This document shows, one piece after another, positions 7,826-14,999 of a DNA stretch of 20,258 bases (positions are counted from its first letter, which is position 1; the number at the start of each line of letters is the position of its first letter). The notes under the pieces are model-generated. The model had not been told where the DNA came from. It searched no databases and was given only the letters and a program-made list of their open reading frames with translations. Position numbers and translations under genes: made by a program. Origin of the DNA: an uncultured beta proteobacterium (lineage in GTDB: Bacteria > Pseudomonadota > Gammaproteobacteria > Burkholderiales > SG8-39); contig CADEDU010000097.1 of the NCBI GenBank assembly GCA_902826155.1, forward strand, positions 1 through 20,258. Direction: 5' to 3'.

Positions 7826-8800
7826 CTACTCCACCTTGATTGCCGCCGCCTTCACCACCGCGGCCCAGCGCTCCGACTCCTTCTTCACGAAGGCGGTGAA
7901 CTCCTCGACCGTGCCCGTCATCGCGACCAGCCCAGCCTTGTCGAGACTGGCGCCGATGTCGGGCAGGCGAATGACGTCGCGCGCGGCGGCGTTGAGGCGC
8001 GCCTGCGTATCCTTGGGTGTGGCTGCCGGCGCGGCGAGCGAGTACCAGTAGTCCATCAGATAGTCGGGCATGCCGGCTTCGACGAAGGTCGGCACCTCCG
8101 GCATCTGCGGTGCACGCTTCGCACTGGCCACACCGAGAGCGCGGATCTGTCCGGCCTTGATGAAGCTCACCACCGAGGGCACCGTGGTGAACACGACCTG
8201 CACCTGTCCGCCTGCGAGATCGGCCACTGCCGCGCCCACACCTTTGTACGGCACGTGGGTCATATCGACCTTGGTGAGGTAGCGGAACAGCTCGGCGGCC
8301 ATGTGCGAGCCGCTGCCGGTGCCGGCCGAACCGTAGTTCAGCTGACCTGGTTTTGTATTGGCGAGTGCGATCAGTTCCTGCACCGATCTTGCGGGCACCG
8401 ACGGATGCACGACCGCAGTGATCGGCGAATAGGCGAGCGGTGTGATCAGCGCGAAGTCGCGCCAAACGTCGTAGCCGATCTTCGGATTGACGTGCGGGTT
8501 GATCGCGATCTCGGAAATCGAGCCGACCAGCAGCGTGAGGCCGTCGGGCGCGGCCTGCGCGACATAGCGCGCGCCGATCGCACCGCCCGCGCCGGGCCGG
8601 TTCTCCACCACGACCGGCTGTCCGAGGCGCTCGGCCAGCTTCGGCGCGAGGATGCGGGCGAGGATGTCGGTTCCGCCACCGGGGCCGAACGGCACCTGAA
8701 TGCGAATCGTCTTGTCGCCCTGCGCGTGAGCCGCAGTGCTCGCCGCAATTCCGAGCGCGGCGCAAGCCAGAACGATGAGCGAGCGACGCAGCGCGCGCAC
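7826..8800 (-). CDS. TctC/Bug-family tricarboxylate transporter solute-binding protein
   Basis: Periplasmic binding protein of the Bug/TctC family, 324 residues, the usual length. The GTG start gives a classic signal peptide: basic VRALRRS, a hydrophobic core, then a likely signal-peptidase cut after AHA at residues 24-26. The mature protein has IRIQVPFGPGGGTDILAR, VVENRPGAGGAIGA and APDGLTLLVG, which form the carboxylate-binding pocket in Bug structures, and later VPYKGVGAAVADLAGGQVQ. It is the last gene of a four-gene operon, starting 2 bases after the stop of the racemase-family gene. No TctA or TctB membrane subunits are present, as is common for the many orphan Bug proteins of Burkholderiales. 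The neighbouring enzymes suggest a dicarboxylate or malonate-type ligand, but the pocket sequence does not fix it. Confidence 0.94.
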   Translation of the reverse strand: MRALRRSLIVLACAALGIAASTAAHAQGDKTIRIQVPFGPGGGTDILARILAPKLAERLGQPVVVENRPGAGGAIGARYVAQAAPDGLTLLVGSISEIAINPHVNPKIGYDVWRDFALITPLAYSPITAVVHPSVPARSVQELIALANTKPGQLNYGSAGTGSGSHMAAELFRYLTKVDMTHVPYKGVGAAVADLAGGQVQVVFTTVPSVVSFIKAGQIRALGVASAKRAPQMPEVPTFVEAGMPDYLMDYWYSLAAPAATPKDTQARLNAAARDVIRLPDIGASLDKAGLVAMTGTVEEFTAFVKKESERWAAVVKAAAIKVE

Positions 8801-8802
8801 GA

Positions 8803-9564
8803 TCAGGCTGCCATGCCGGCCGCGATGGCGGGCGGCACCTCTGGCATCTCGCGCAGCAGTCGCCCGAATCCGGCAACGCTGCGATGGCCGCCGATGCGCT
8901 TGAGCGCGTGCCACACGGTTACGTTGTTGGTGGTGAGCACGGGCTTGCCGAGCGCGGCTTCCAGTTGCTCGACGATGCAGGCGGTCCACCAGTTGCCGCA
9001 GGCGAGGAACACTGCGTCGGCCTCGGTGCGATCGACTTTCTTGCCGTGCTCGAGCGCCGTGTCGGGGTGCAACCGACCGATGTCGTTGTTGGCGACGACG
9101 CCCATGGCGATCTGATTCACCACTTCGATGCCGTGCGCTTCGAGGAACGCGGCGACGGTGCGATTGGTGGTCTCGCTCCACGGCGCGGCAAGCGCGATAC
9201 GGCGCACGTTGAGCGCGGCGAATGACGCGAGCATCGCCGTGGCCGCGGTGGTGGCGGGCTTGCCGCTGGCTTCCTCCATGCGGCGGATGAGCTGCGCGTC
9301 GTAGCCTTTGCCCAGGCGCGTGGAGGGCGCGGTCGCGGCGAGTACCACGACGTCCACGGCTGCGTCGGCGAGCTTGCGCGATTCGCTCTCCAACTCGGCG
9401 ACGATCTTGATCGTGGAGTCCGGATCGACATTGCGCAGCCCCAGCCGCGTGACATGCAGCGACACCGATGCCGGAAGCATCTGCACGAACTCCGGCTCCT
9501 GCGCCGTATTGGACGAAGGCACCAGCAGGCCGACTCGCTGCTTCTTCTCGACGAACGTGCTCAT
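8803..9564 (-). CDS. Maleate isomerase/Asp-Glu racemase-family enzyme lacking the first cysteine
   Basis: A 253-residue enzyme of the Asp/Glu/hydantoin racemase superfamily, closest in layout to maleate isomerase and arylmalonate decarboxylase. The N-terminus VGLLVPSSNTAQEPEF is the family opening. Two cysteines normally flank the active site. The second is present as Cys189 in FLACGNWWT, but the first position reads VVVLAATAPST, with Ala76-Ala77 where maleate isomerases have CTS. Arylmalonate decarboxylases also lack this first cysteine (Gly there) and keep the second. A proton-transfer reaction with a single cysteine, such as decarboxylation of a substituted malonate, is therefore more likely than two-base racemisation. 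The gene lies 13 bases after the DUF1080 gene and 2 bases before tctC. The assignment to family is strong; the reaction is inferred. Confidence 0.87.
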   Translation of the reverse strand: MSTFVEKKQRVGLLVPSSNTAQEPEFVQMLPASVSLHVTRLGLRNVDPDSTIKIVAELESESRKLADAAVDVVVLAATAPSTRLGKGYDAQLIRRMEEASGKPATTAATAMLASFAALNVRRIALAAPWSETTNRTVAAFLEAHGIEVVNQIAMGVVANNDIGRLHPDTALEHGKKVDRTEADAVFLACGNWWTACIVEQLEAALGKPVLTTNNVTVWHALKRIGGHRSVAGFGRLLREMPEVPPAIAAGMAA

Positions 9565-9577
9565 GGGGTGACCTTTC

Positions 9578-10195
9578 CTATAGCGGCTTGATCTGCACCT
9601 TGCGCCACTTGATGGCGCCGCCCGGCGCGTCCTTCGGGCCGTTGCCGAACTGCAGTGTGATCGGGCCGGAGGGGAATTTGCCGTCGGTCAACTGCACGGT
9701 CTGCTCGCCATTGAACTTGACCGTGATCTGCGGGCCGCGCGCGACGATCTCGAACGTATTCCACTTGCCGCCCGCACGGTAGATGATCGGCACCGGCACC
9801 TTGGCGAAATCGACGATACCGCCGGTGGCGTATTCCGGGCCGGGACGCTGGTCGAAGATGTTCACCTCGTAGGCGTTGCCGGCCGTGATCTTGTTCGGGT
9901 CGGTGGCGCGGATGAAGATGCCGCTGTTGGTGGTGTGATCGGCCCAGAACTCGGCGTACAGCTCGAAGTCGCGGTAAGCCATCTTCGAGACCAGATGCCC
10001 GCCCTTGCCGCGATCGCCGACGATTGCACCGGCTTCGGCGCGCCAGTTCACCTCGCCCAGCCGGTTGAAGTTGTCAAGCCCACGCTCGCCGTCGATCAGC
10101 GTGACCCAGCCCGATGACGCGTCGCGCGTGGCACATGCCGCGAGCGCCAGTGTCGTGAGCAACAACATTGCAACTGCCGCGTGCAGTCGATTCAT
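9578..10195 (-). CDS. DUF1080 (3-keto-disaccharide hydrolase domain) lipoprotein
   Basis: A 205-residue secreted lipoprotein. The signal peptide ends in lipobox L18-A19-A20-C21; the residue after the Cys is Ala, not Asp, which favours the outer membrane. The rest is one DUF1080 concanavalin-like beta-sandwich: WVTLIDGERGLDNFN, FELYAEFWADHTTNSGIFIR, GNAYEVNIFDQ, GKWNTFEIVARG and ITLQFGN, all typical strands of the family. Some DUF1080 proteins hydrolyse 3-keto-glycosides; others only bind sugars. A very strong AAGGAGGAG ribosome site (bases 10209-10201) sits 5 bases before the ATG and fixes the start. The position inside an operon of racemase-like enzymes and a carboxylate-binding protein is unusual for a sugar-related domain. 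Confidence 0.9.
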   Translation of the reverse strand: MNRLHAAVAMLLLTTLALAACATRDASSGWVTLIDGERGLDNFNRLGEVNWRAEAGAIVGDRGKGGHLVSKMAYRDFELYAEFWADHTTNSGIFIRATDPNKITAGNAYEVNIFDQRPGPEYATGGIVDFAKVPVPIIYRAGGKWNTFEIVARGPQITVKFNGEQTVQLTDGKFPSGPITLQFGNGPKDAPGGAIKWRKVQIKPL

Positions 10196-10200
10196 GTCCA

Positions 10201-10209
10201 CTCCTCCTT
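10201..10209 (-). promoter_or_regulatory. Strong ribosome binding site of the DUF1080 gene
   Basis: Read on the minus strand this is AAGGAGGAG, a near-perfect anti-16S match, 5 bases from the ATG. It is far stronger than the sites of its operon neighbours, so the lipoprotein is probably made in excess of the other products. Confidence 0.8.
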
Positions 10210-10247
10210 GGTTTTTGATCCGTTGAGCCCGCGTGGGCGCCGGCTGT

Positions 10248-10982
10248 TCAGTGCTCGGCGAGCAGCGTACCGAAGCCGCGCACCGCGTCCCGAATACCAC
10301 AGCTGCGCAGGCAATGCCACAGCAGCGCCTGGTTGCTGGTGAGGACAGGTCGGCCGAGCTCGGCCTCGATCTCGCCGATGACCTCGGCCGAGCGGATCGC
10401 CGTGCAGCTGACGAGGTACACGTCGGCGCGATCGTCGCGATGCTTGCGCGCGAATTCGACCCAGGTTTGCGGCGGCAGCCGGCCCATCTCGGCGTTGGTG
10501 TCGATGCCCATGCCTGCCTCCGCGATGACTTCGAAGCCGCTCTGATTGAAGAAGCGCGCCTCGCGCTCGTTCACTGCGCGGATGTACGGGGTGACGAGCA
10601 CGATGCGCGTTGCCTTCAGCGCGCGCAGCGCTGCCACCAGCGCCTCCGACGTGGCGGTGACCGGCCGTTGTGATGCATCGGCGAGCCGCTTCTTGATGCT
10701 GGCTTCGAGCGCCGCGTCGAACGTCGATACCGCCGTGCAGTTGAATGCCACCAGATCGACCCGGGCATCGGCGAGCAGCCGTGCGCCGCCTTCGACGTTG
10801 TCGATCATCGCCATCAGTTGCTGCTCGGAGCTGCCGGTGAGCGGCAGCCGCGTGGTGTAGAGCCCGACGCCGGGCGGCAACATCGCCTTGATCTGCGGCT
10901 CGGCGGCGATATTGCCCGAGGGCACCAGCATGCCGATGCGGGCGCGATCACCGTAGTCGATGTGTGGGCGGGTTGCGAGCAT
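10248..10982 (-). CDS. Maleate isomerase (maleate cis-trans isomerase/Asp-Glu racemase family)
   Basis: First gene of the minus-strand operon, 244 residues. It opens with RIGMLVPSGNIAAEPQ and keeps both family cysteines: Cys82 in AFNCTAVST and Cys193 in LVSCTAIRS. These match the two catalytic cysteines of maleate isomerase, where one adds to the double bond and the other acts as acid. TSNQALLWHCLRSCGI near the C-terminus is the usual closing helix. The ATG at 10982 was chosen because homology starts there; longer in-frame starts run into the divergent molybdenum-enzyme genes. It shares the fold with the single-cysteine enzyme two genes downstream, so the operon holds two members with different active sites. 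Maleate or a related hydroxylated or malonate-type acid is the likely substrate class, not proven. Confidence 0.87.
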   Translation of the reverse strand: MLATRPHIDYGDRARIGMLVPSGNIAAEPQIKAMLPPGVGLYTTRLPLTGSSEQQLMAMIDNVEGGARLLADARVDLVAFNCTAVSTFDAALEASIKKRLADASQRPVTATSEALVAALRALKATRIVLVTPYIRAVNEREARFFNQSGFEVIAEAGMGIDTNAEMGRLPPQTWVEFARKHRDDRADVYLVSCTAIRSAEVIGEIEAELGRPVLTSNQALLWHCLRSCGIRDAVRGFGTLLAEH

Positions 10983-11144
10983 GGGTGTGGGCCTGGTGGT
11001 GTGTGTGCGGGCGGCGCGTCGAACCTTGCAGAAAGCTGAGGATCCGAGGATAACCCGCGTGCAAGCGAAGTCCGCGGATCGGGCGCGACACCATAGAATG
11101 CGCCGCACCGCACCGGGCGGTCTACTCAAAAAAAGCGAGGCGAC
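10983..11144. promoter_or_regulatory. Divergent promoter region with imperfect inverted repeat
   Basis: This 162-base gap separates the minus-strand operon from the molybdenum-hydroxylase genes and must hold both promoters. GATCCGAGGA at 11041-11050 and TCCGCGGATC at 11071-11080 form 10-base arms with one mismatch around a 20-base spacer, a candidate operator between the two transcription units. For the plus strand TAGAAT at 11094-11099 could be a -10, placing its -35 region over the right arm. For the minus strand TATCCT (11052-11047) could be a -10 inside the left arm. No convincing -35 hexamers are seen, so the promoter calls are weak; the repeat itself is directly visible. Confidence 0.4.
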
Positions 11145-11654
11145 ATGGCGAAGCTGAACATCAATGGCAAGGTGCACGAGGTCGCGATCGAGAACGATAC
11201 GCCGCTCCTGTGGGTGATCCGCGAGCAGATCGGCCTGACCGGCACCAAGTACGGCTGCGGCGTTGCGCAATGCGGCTCGTGTTCGGTGCACATCAACGGC
11301 GAGGTGGTGCGCTCGTGCTCTGTGCCGGCGGGCAATATCAAACCCGCTGATCGCATCGTGACGATCGAAGGGCTGTCGCGCAACCGGTCGCATCCGGTGC
11401 AGCGCGCCTGGGCTGAGCTGGATGTGCCGCAGTGCGGATACTGTCAGTCGGGGCAGATCATGGCCGCCGCCGCACTGCTGCGTAAGTCGCGCAAGCCGAC
11501 CGACGCCGACATCGATGCGGCGATGACCAACATCTGCCGCTGCGGAACGTACCAGCGCATTCGCGCGGCGGTGCATCGCGCTGCGGTGCTGGCGAGCAGC
11601 CCGGCGCCCGCCGGAAAGTCCGCGCAAGCGGCGAACGTGCGTGAAGACGCCTAG
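11145..11654 (+). CDS. 2Fe-2S subunit of molybdenum hydroxylase (IorA/CoxS-like)
   Basis: Small iron-sulfur subunit, 169 residues, carrying electrons from the molybdenum centre. The N-terminal plant-type ferredoxin domain has Cys38, Cys43 and Cys46 in [13 protein letters not shown] and Cys58. The C-terminal helical domain holds the second cluster with Cys97 and Cys100 in QCGYCQSG and Cys131 and Cys133 in ICRCGTY, all eight ligands present. The best match by pattern is the alpha subunit of isoquinoline 1-oxidoreductase, with no separate FAD subunit gene, which fits the two-subunit IorAB type that passes electrons onward to a cytochrome or other membrane acceptor. The Mo-subunit gene starts 9 bases downstream. 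The last 20 residues are a poorly conserved Ala-rich tail. Confidence 0.94.
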   Translation: MAKLNINGKVHEVAIENDTPLLWVIREQIGLTGTKYGCGVAQCGSCSVHINGEVVRSCSVPAGNIKPADRIVTIEGLSRNRSHPVQRAWAELDVPQCGYCQSGQIMAAAALLRKSRKPTDADIDAAMTNICRCGTYQRIRAAVHRAAVLASSPAPAGKSAQAANVREDA

Positions 11655-11663
11655 GAGAGCGTG

Positions 11664-13925
11664 ATGACCATGAAGACCAAAGCGAAACGCGCTCGGCATG
11701 GGTCGAACGCAAGCGCAAAGCAGACGGTTCGCAATGAGGGCCGGCGGCAGTTCCTGGTGCAATCAGCGGCGCTTGCTGGCGGCGGCCTGGCGCTGGGCTT
11801 CAGCGTGCCCGGCTTCGCACAGCAGGGTGCGACGAAGGGCGCCACGGCGACCGGGTCCGTTCAGCAGGGGGTGGAGGTCAACGCGTGGGTCGTGGTACGC
11901 CCGGACGAAAGCTGCGTGATTCGCATCGCGCGTTCGGAAATGGGGCAGGGCACGCGCACCGGTCTGGCGCAACTCGTCGCCGAGGAACTCGAATGCGACT
12001 GGCGCAAAGTGCGCACTGAAACGGTCACCGCCGGGCGCAATTTCGCAGCGAAGCGAGCGTGGGGCGAGATGTCCACCGGCGGCAGCCGCGGCATCCGCAT
12101 CTCGCAGGACTACGTTCGGCGCGGCGGCGCGGCCGCGCGTGTGATGCTCATGCAGGCAGCGGCGAACGGTTGGAACGTGCCGGTCGAAGAACTGCGAGTG
12201 TCCGATGGCGTGATCACCCACGCGGCGAGCAAGCGCAGCATCAGCTACGGAAAAGTGGCGGCCGCGGCGGCCAAACTCACGCCACCCGATCCGAAGAGCC
12301 TCAAGCTCAAGGACCCGCGCGAATGGAAAATCGCCGGCAAAGGGCTCAAGCGACTCGATACCGGCGCCAAGCTCGACGGCAGCCAGCTCTATGCGATCGA
12401 TGTGAAGCTGCCGGGCATGCTGCATGCCGCGGTCAAGGCGTGTCCGGTGTTCGGCGGCAAGCTGGTGAGCTTCGATGACGCCAAGGTCGCCGCCATGCCT
12501 GGCGTGCGTCGGGCGGTGCGCGTGAACGACGCGGCAGTCGCTGTCGTGGCCGATACCTGGTGGCACGCGAAGAAGGCGCTCGATGCGCTGCCGATCGTGT
12601 GGGACGAAGGCGAGGGCGCCAAGCAATCGAGCGCCACCATCGCCGGGCGCTTGCAGGAAGGCCTCAACGCCGCAGAAGCCTACGCCGGCCGCAACGAAGG
12701 TGACGCCCGCAAAGCGATCGAAGCGGCCGCAAAGAAGGTCGAAGCGGTGTACAGCACGCCATTCCTGTCGCACGCCACCATGGAGCCGGCGAACTGCACG
12801 GCGCGTGTCAGCGCCGACAAGGTGGAGGTATGGCTGCCCACGCAGAACGCGGAGGCGTCGCTGGCTGCCGCAACCGAGGAGGCTGGGCTCACACTTGCGC
12901 AAGGCGAGGTGTACGCGCTCGATCTCGGCGGCGGATTCGGCCGTCGCGGCGGCACCCAGGACTACACCCGGCAGGCGGTGGCGATCGCCAAGCAATTTCC
13001 CGGTACGCCGGTGAAGATGATCTGGAGCCGCGAGGAGGATCAGGCGCACGACTTCTATCGCCCGATCTCGCAGTGCAAGCTCACCGGCGGCCTGGACGAA
13101 AGCGGCAAGCTCGTTGGCCTGCATGTGCGCTTGTCAGGACAGTCGATCAACGCTCACCTCAATCCGCCTGCGGCGAAAGGCGGGAACGACGAGCGTCAGC
13201 TGCAGGGCTGGTGGAAGCAGCCAGGCGATGCGCAGCTCGGCTACACCGTGCCCAATCTGCTGGTCGAGTACGCCATGCGCAACTCGCATGTGCCGGTCGG
13301 GCCGTGGCGCGGCGTCAACACCAATCAGAACGGCGTGTACATGGAGTGTTTCATCGACGAGTTGGCGCGCGCGGCCAACGCTGACCCGCTCGCGTTCCGG
13401 CGCGCATTGATGCAGGAGCATCCCAAGCATCTGGCGGTGCTGAACGCCGCGGCGGACAAGGCCGGTTGGGGTACGCCGCTGCCGGCGGGGGTACATCGGG
13501 GCATCGCACAGTTCATGGGTTACGCCAGCTACTCGGCGGCGGTCGCCGAGGTGTCGGTCGGCGCCGGCGGTGAACTGAAGGTGCACCGCATGGTGCTTGC
13601 GCTCAACTGCGGGCATGCGGTGAATACCGAGCAGATCGCGGCACAGGTGGAGGGCTCGGTCGCGTACGGGCTGAGCGCGACGCTGTACGGCCAGATCAGC
13701 ATCGACAAGGGCCGCGTCGCCGAACTGAACTTCCACGATTACCCGATGCTGCGGCTGGCGGAGATGCCGAAGGTCGAGACCGTGATCGTGCCGACCTTCG
13801 ATTTCTGGGGTGGTGTGGGCGAGCCCACCATCTGCGTGGTCGCGCCGGCGGTGATGAATGCGATTCACGCTGCTACCGGCAGGCCGGTGCGCAGCCTGCC
13901 GCTGCGCAACGTGAAGTTGGTGTAG
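11664..13925 (+). CDS. Molybdopterin subunit of IorB-like aldehyde/aza-arene oxidoreductase
   Basis: Large catalytic subunit, 753 residues, hydroxylating an aldehyde or N-heteroaromatic carbon with water-derived oxygen. A Tat-type signal is visible: GRRQFLVQ at residues 26-33 followed by a hydrophobic Ala/Gly/Leu run and a likely cut near FAQQ. The mature enzyme would thus be periplasmic with its small subunit carried along. The molybdopterin-contact loop GGGFGRRGG is near residues 423-431, GPWRGVNTNQNGVYMECF near 547-564, and the base Glu720 in GVGEP, the residue that activates the reaction in xanthine-oxidase-type enzymes. AGGAG at 11653-11657, spaced 6 bases, favours the ATG at 11664 over the GTG at 11661. 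No XdhC-like maturation gene is in the window. The substrate cannot be told from sequence. Confidence 0.93.
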   Translation: MTMKTKAKRARHGSNASAKQTVRNEGRRQFLVQSAALAGGGLALGFSVPGFAQQGATKGATATGSVQQGVEVNAWVVVRPDESCVIRIARSEMGQGTRTGLAQLVAEELECDWRKVRTETVTAGRNFAAKRAWGEMSTGGSRGIRISQDYVRRGGAAARVMLMQAAANGWNVPVEELRVSDGVITHAASKRSISYGKVAAAAAKLTPPDPKSLKLKDPREWKIAGKGLKRLDTGAKLDGSQLYAIDVKLPGMLHAAVKACPVFGGKLVSFDDAKVAAMPGVRRAVRVNDAAVAVVADTWWHAKKALDALPIVWDEGEGAKQSSATIAGRLQEGLNAAEAYAGRNEGDARKAIEAAAKKVEAVYSTPFLSHATMEPANCTARVSADKVEVWLPTQNAEASLAAATEEAGLTLAQGEVYALDLGGGFGRRGGTQDYTRQAVAIAKQFPGTPVKMIWSREEDQAHDFYRPISQCKLTGGLDESGKLVGLHVRLSGQSINAHLNPPAAKGGNDERQLQGWWKQPGDAQLGYTVPNLLVEYAMRNSHVPVGPWRGVNTNQNGVYMECFIDELARAANADPLAFRRALMQEHPKHLAVLNAAADKAGWGTPLPAGVHRGIAQFMGYASYSAAVAEVSVGAGGELKVHRMVLALNCGHAVNTEQIAAQVEGSVAYGLSATLYGQISIDKGRVAELNFHDYPMLRLAEMPKVETVIVPTFDFWGGVGEPTICVVAPAVMNAIHAATGRPVRSLPLRNVKLV

Positions 13926-13952
13926 GCGCGCGCCGCTTTTCTAGGGCGCGTC
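13926..13952. terminator. Possible bidirectional hairpin at convergent gene ends
   Basis: CGCGCC at 13929-13934 pairs with GGCGCG at 13945-13950 around the loop GCTTTTCTAG. The structure spans the 15 bases between the molybdenum-subunit stop and the LysR stop and could serve both strands. It lacks a T-run after the stem, so strength is uncertain. Confidence 0.3.
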
Positions 13953-14888
13953 GGCCTCGGCCAGCTCGCGCAGGACTTCGGGGTTGGTGGCGTGCGCGAG
14001 AAACCGGGCGGCCCCCGCGGAAAGTTCGCGGTCCTTGCGGTAGCCGAGATACCACTGCCGTTCCACCGGAAATCCGGTGACATCGAGGGCGACGATGTGG
14101 CCCTTGCGCGTCTCGGTGGTCATGGCGTTGTGCGACAGGATCGCGATGCCCAGGCCGGTGAGCATGGCCTGCTTGATCGCTTCGTTGGATCCCAACTCCA
14201 TGCGCACCCGCGGTTTGAGCTTGTGCCGCTCGAACAGCAGGTCGGCCGCCATGCGTGTGCCCGAGCCGGATTCGCGCAGCAGGAATTGCTCGTTGGCCAG
14301 ATCGCGGAGGCTGAGGTTGCGACGTTTGGCGAGCGGGTGCGATTCGCTCGCGTAGACGTGTAACCGGTTGGGCAGCACCGGATGCAATTGCAGTTCGATG
14401 TCTTCGGGCGGGTTGGACAGGATGTAGAAATCATCCAGGTCCGATTCGATCCGATGCAGCAGTTGCTGCCGGTTCATGAGCGACAGGGCGACTTCGACGC
14501 CGGGGTGGTCTTCCCAGAACCGGGCGAGCAGACGGGGCGCGAAGTACTTGCCGGTCGTGCTGACGGCGAGCCGGATGCGTGAATCGGTGCTGGTGCGCAT
14601 TTTCGCCAGCCGCGCCTCGACGTCGAGGATCTTCTCGAAGATATCGAGGCACGCCGCGTGCAACTCGCGGCCGGGCTCGGTCAGGCGAATGCTGCGGCCG
14701 ACCTGTTCGAGCAGCGGCAGGCCGATCGACTCGGCCAGCTTCTTCATGTGCATCGACACGGTCGGTTGCGCCATGTGCAGCGCTTGCGCAGCGCGCGTAT
14801 AGCTGCCCACGCGAACGATGGTCTCGAACACCGACAGCTGCACCAGGGTGCCGTGACGGATGTACCGCCGCAGTTCAGGATGTTTCAT
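13941..14888 (-). CDS. LysR-family transcriptional regulator, CbbR-like
   Basis: A 315-residue LysR-type regulator. The winged helix-turn-helix at about residues 15-75 has LSVFETIVRVGSYTRAA and QPTVSMHMKKL, then LLEQVGRSIRLTEPGREL. The ligand-binding part (about 95-305) shows LAVSTTGKYFAPRLLARF, DDFYILSNPPED, LLRESGSGTRMA and MELGSNEAIKQAMLTGLG, the pattern of CbbR regulators of CO2-fixation operons; however no rubisco or other Calvin-cycle gene is here. A GGAGG site 7 bases before the ATG fixes the start. The leader contains a yybP-ykoY riboswitch and terminator, so expression should depend on manganese. Divergence from the first symporter gene makes that gene a natural target; the molybdenum-hydroxylase genes, convergent 15 bases away, are another candidate. 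Confidence 0.93.
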   Translation of the reverse strand: MKHPELRRYIRHGTLVQLSVFETIVRVGSYTRAAQALHMAQPTVSMHMKKLAESIGLPLLEQVGRSIRLTEPGRELHAACLDIFEKILDVEARLAKMRTSTDSRIRLAVSTTGKYFAPRLLARFWEDHPGVEVALSLMNRQQLLHRIESDLDDFYILSNPPEDIELQLHPVLPNRLHVYASESHPLAKRRNLSLRDLANEQFLLRESGSGTRMAADLLFERHKLKPRVRMELGSNEAIKQAMLTGLGIAILSHNAMTTETRKGHIVALDVTGFPVERQWYLGYRKDRELSAGAARFLAHATNPEVLRELAEADAP

Positions 14889-14922
14889 TGCGCGTCCTCC
14901 AGCGAGTATCTGCGGGCAGCCC

Positions 14923-14963
14923 ACAAAACAAAAGCGGCCTTCACCTGACTCGGCAAAGGCCGC
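14923..14963 (-). terminator. Intrinsic terminator in the LysR leader (riboswitch expression platform)
   Basis: Read on the minus strand, GCGGCCUUUGCC (14963-14952) pairs with GGUGAAGGCCGC (14945-14934): 12 base pairs, two of them G-U, closed by the 6-base loop GAGUCA and followed at once by UUUUGUUUUGU (14933-14923). This is a full-strength rho-independent terminator, and the LysR start codon lies only 34 bases beyond. With no gene upstream on this strand to terminate, its role must be attenuation of the LysR transcript. Confidence 0.9.
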
Positions 14964-14974
14964 CCGCATGGATG

Positions 14975-14999
14975 GACCTGTGCCGATCTGGCAAAGGTC
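14975..14999 (-). promoter_or_regulatory. Switching helix: anti-P1 / antiterminator strand
   Basis: The strand GGCACAGGUC (14984-14975) can pair with GACCUUUGCC (14999-14990), which includes the 3' side of aptamer helix P1, with 9 of 10 pairs around loop AGAUC. The same strand can instead pair with GGCCUUUGCC (14961-14952), the 5' arm of the terminator, again 9 of 10 pairs counting one G-U. The choices exclude each other. Ligand binding stabilises P1 and would free the strand to block the terminator, giving an ON switch. Pairings are read from sequence; the mechanism is inferred. Confidence 0.75.

Noticed and set aside
8801..9181. Upstream in-frame extension of the TctC-type gene
   Set aside because: It lies inside the racemase-family gene in another frame and would bury the clear signal peptide that begins at the GTG at 8800.
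10983..11762. Long N-terminal extension of the maleate-isomerase-like gene
   Set aside because: The extension runs antisense through the 2Fe-2S subunit gene; family homology begins right at the ATG at 10982.
11763..13124. Minus-strand open frame of 453 codons inside the molybdenum-subunit gene
   Set aside because: Antisense shadow of a gene with clear motifs; no family features of its own.
14923..14963. Terminator for a gene upstream on the minus strand
   Set aside because: There is no minus-strand gene between this hairpin and the divergent symporter; the aptamer and switching helix directly upstream explain it better as an attenuator.
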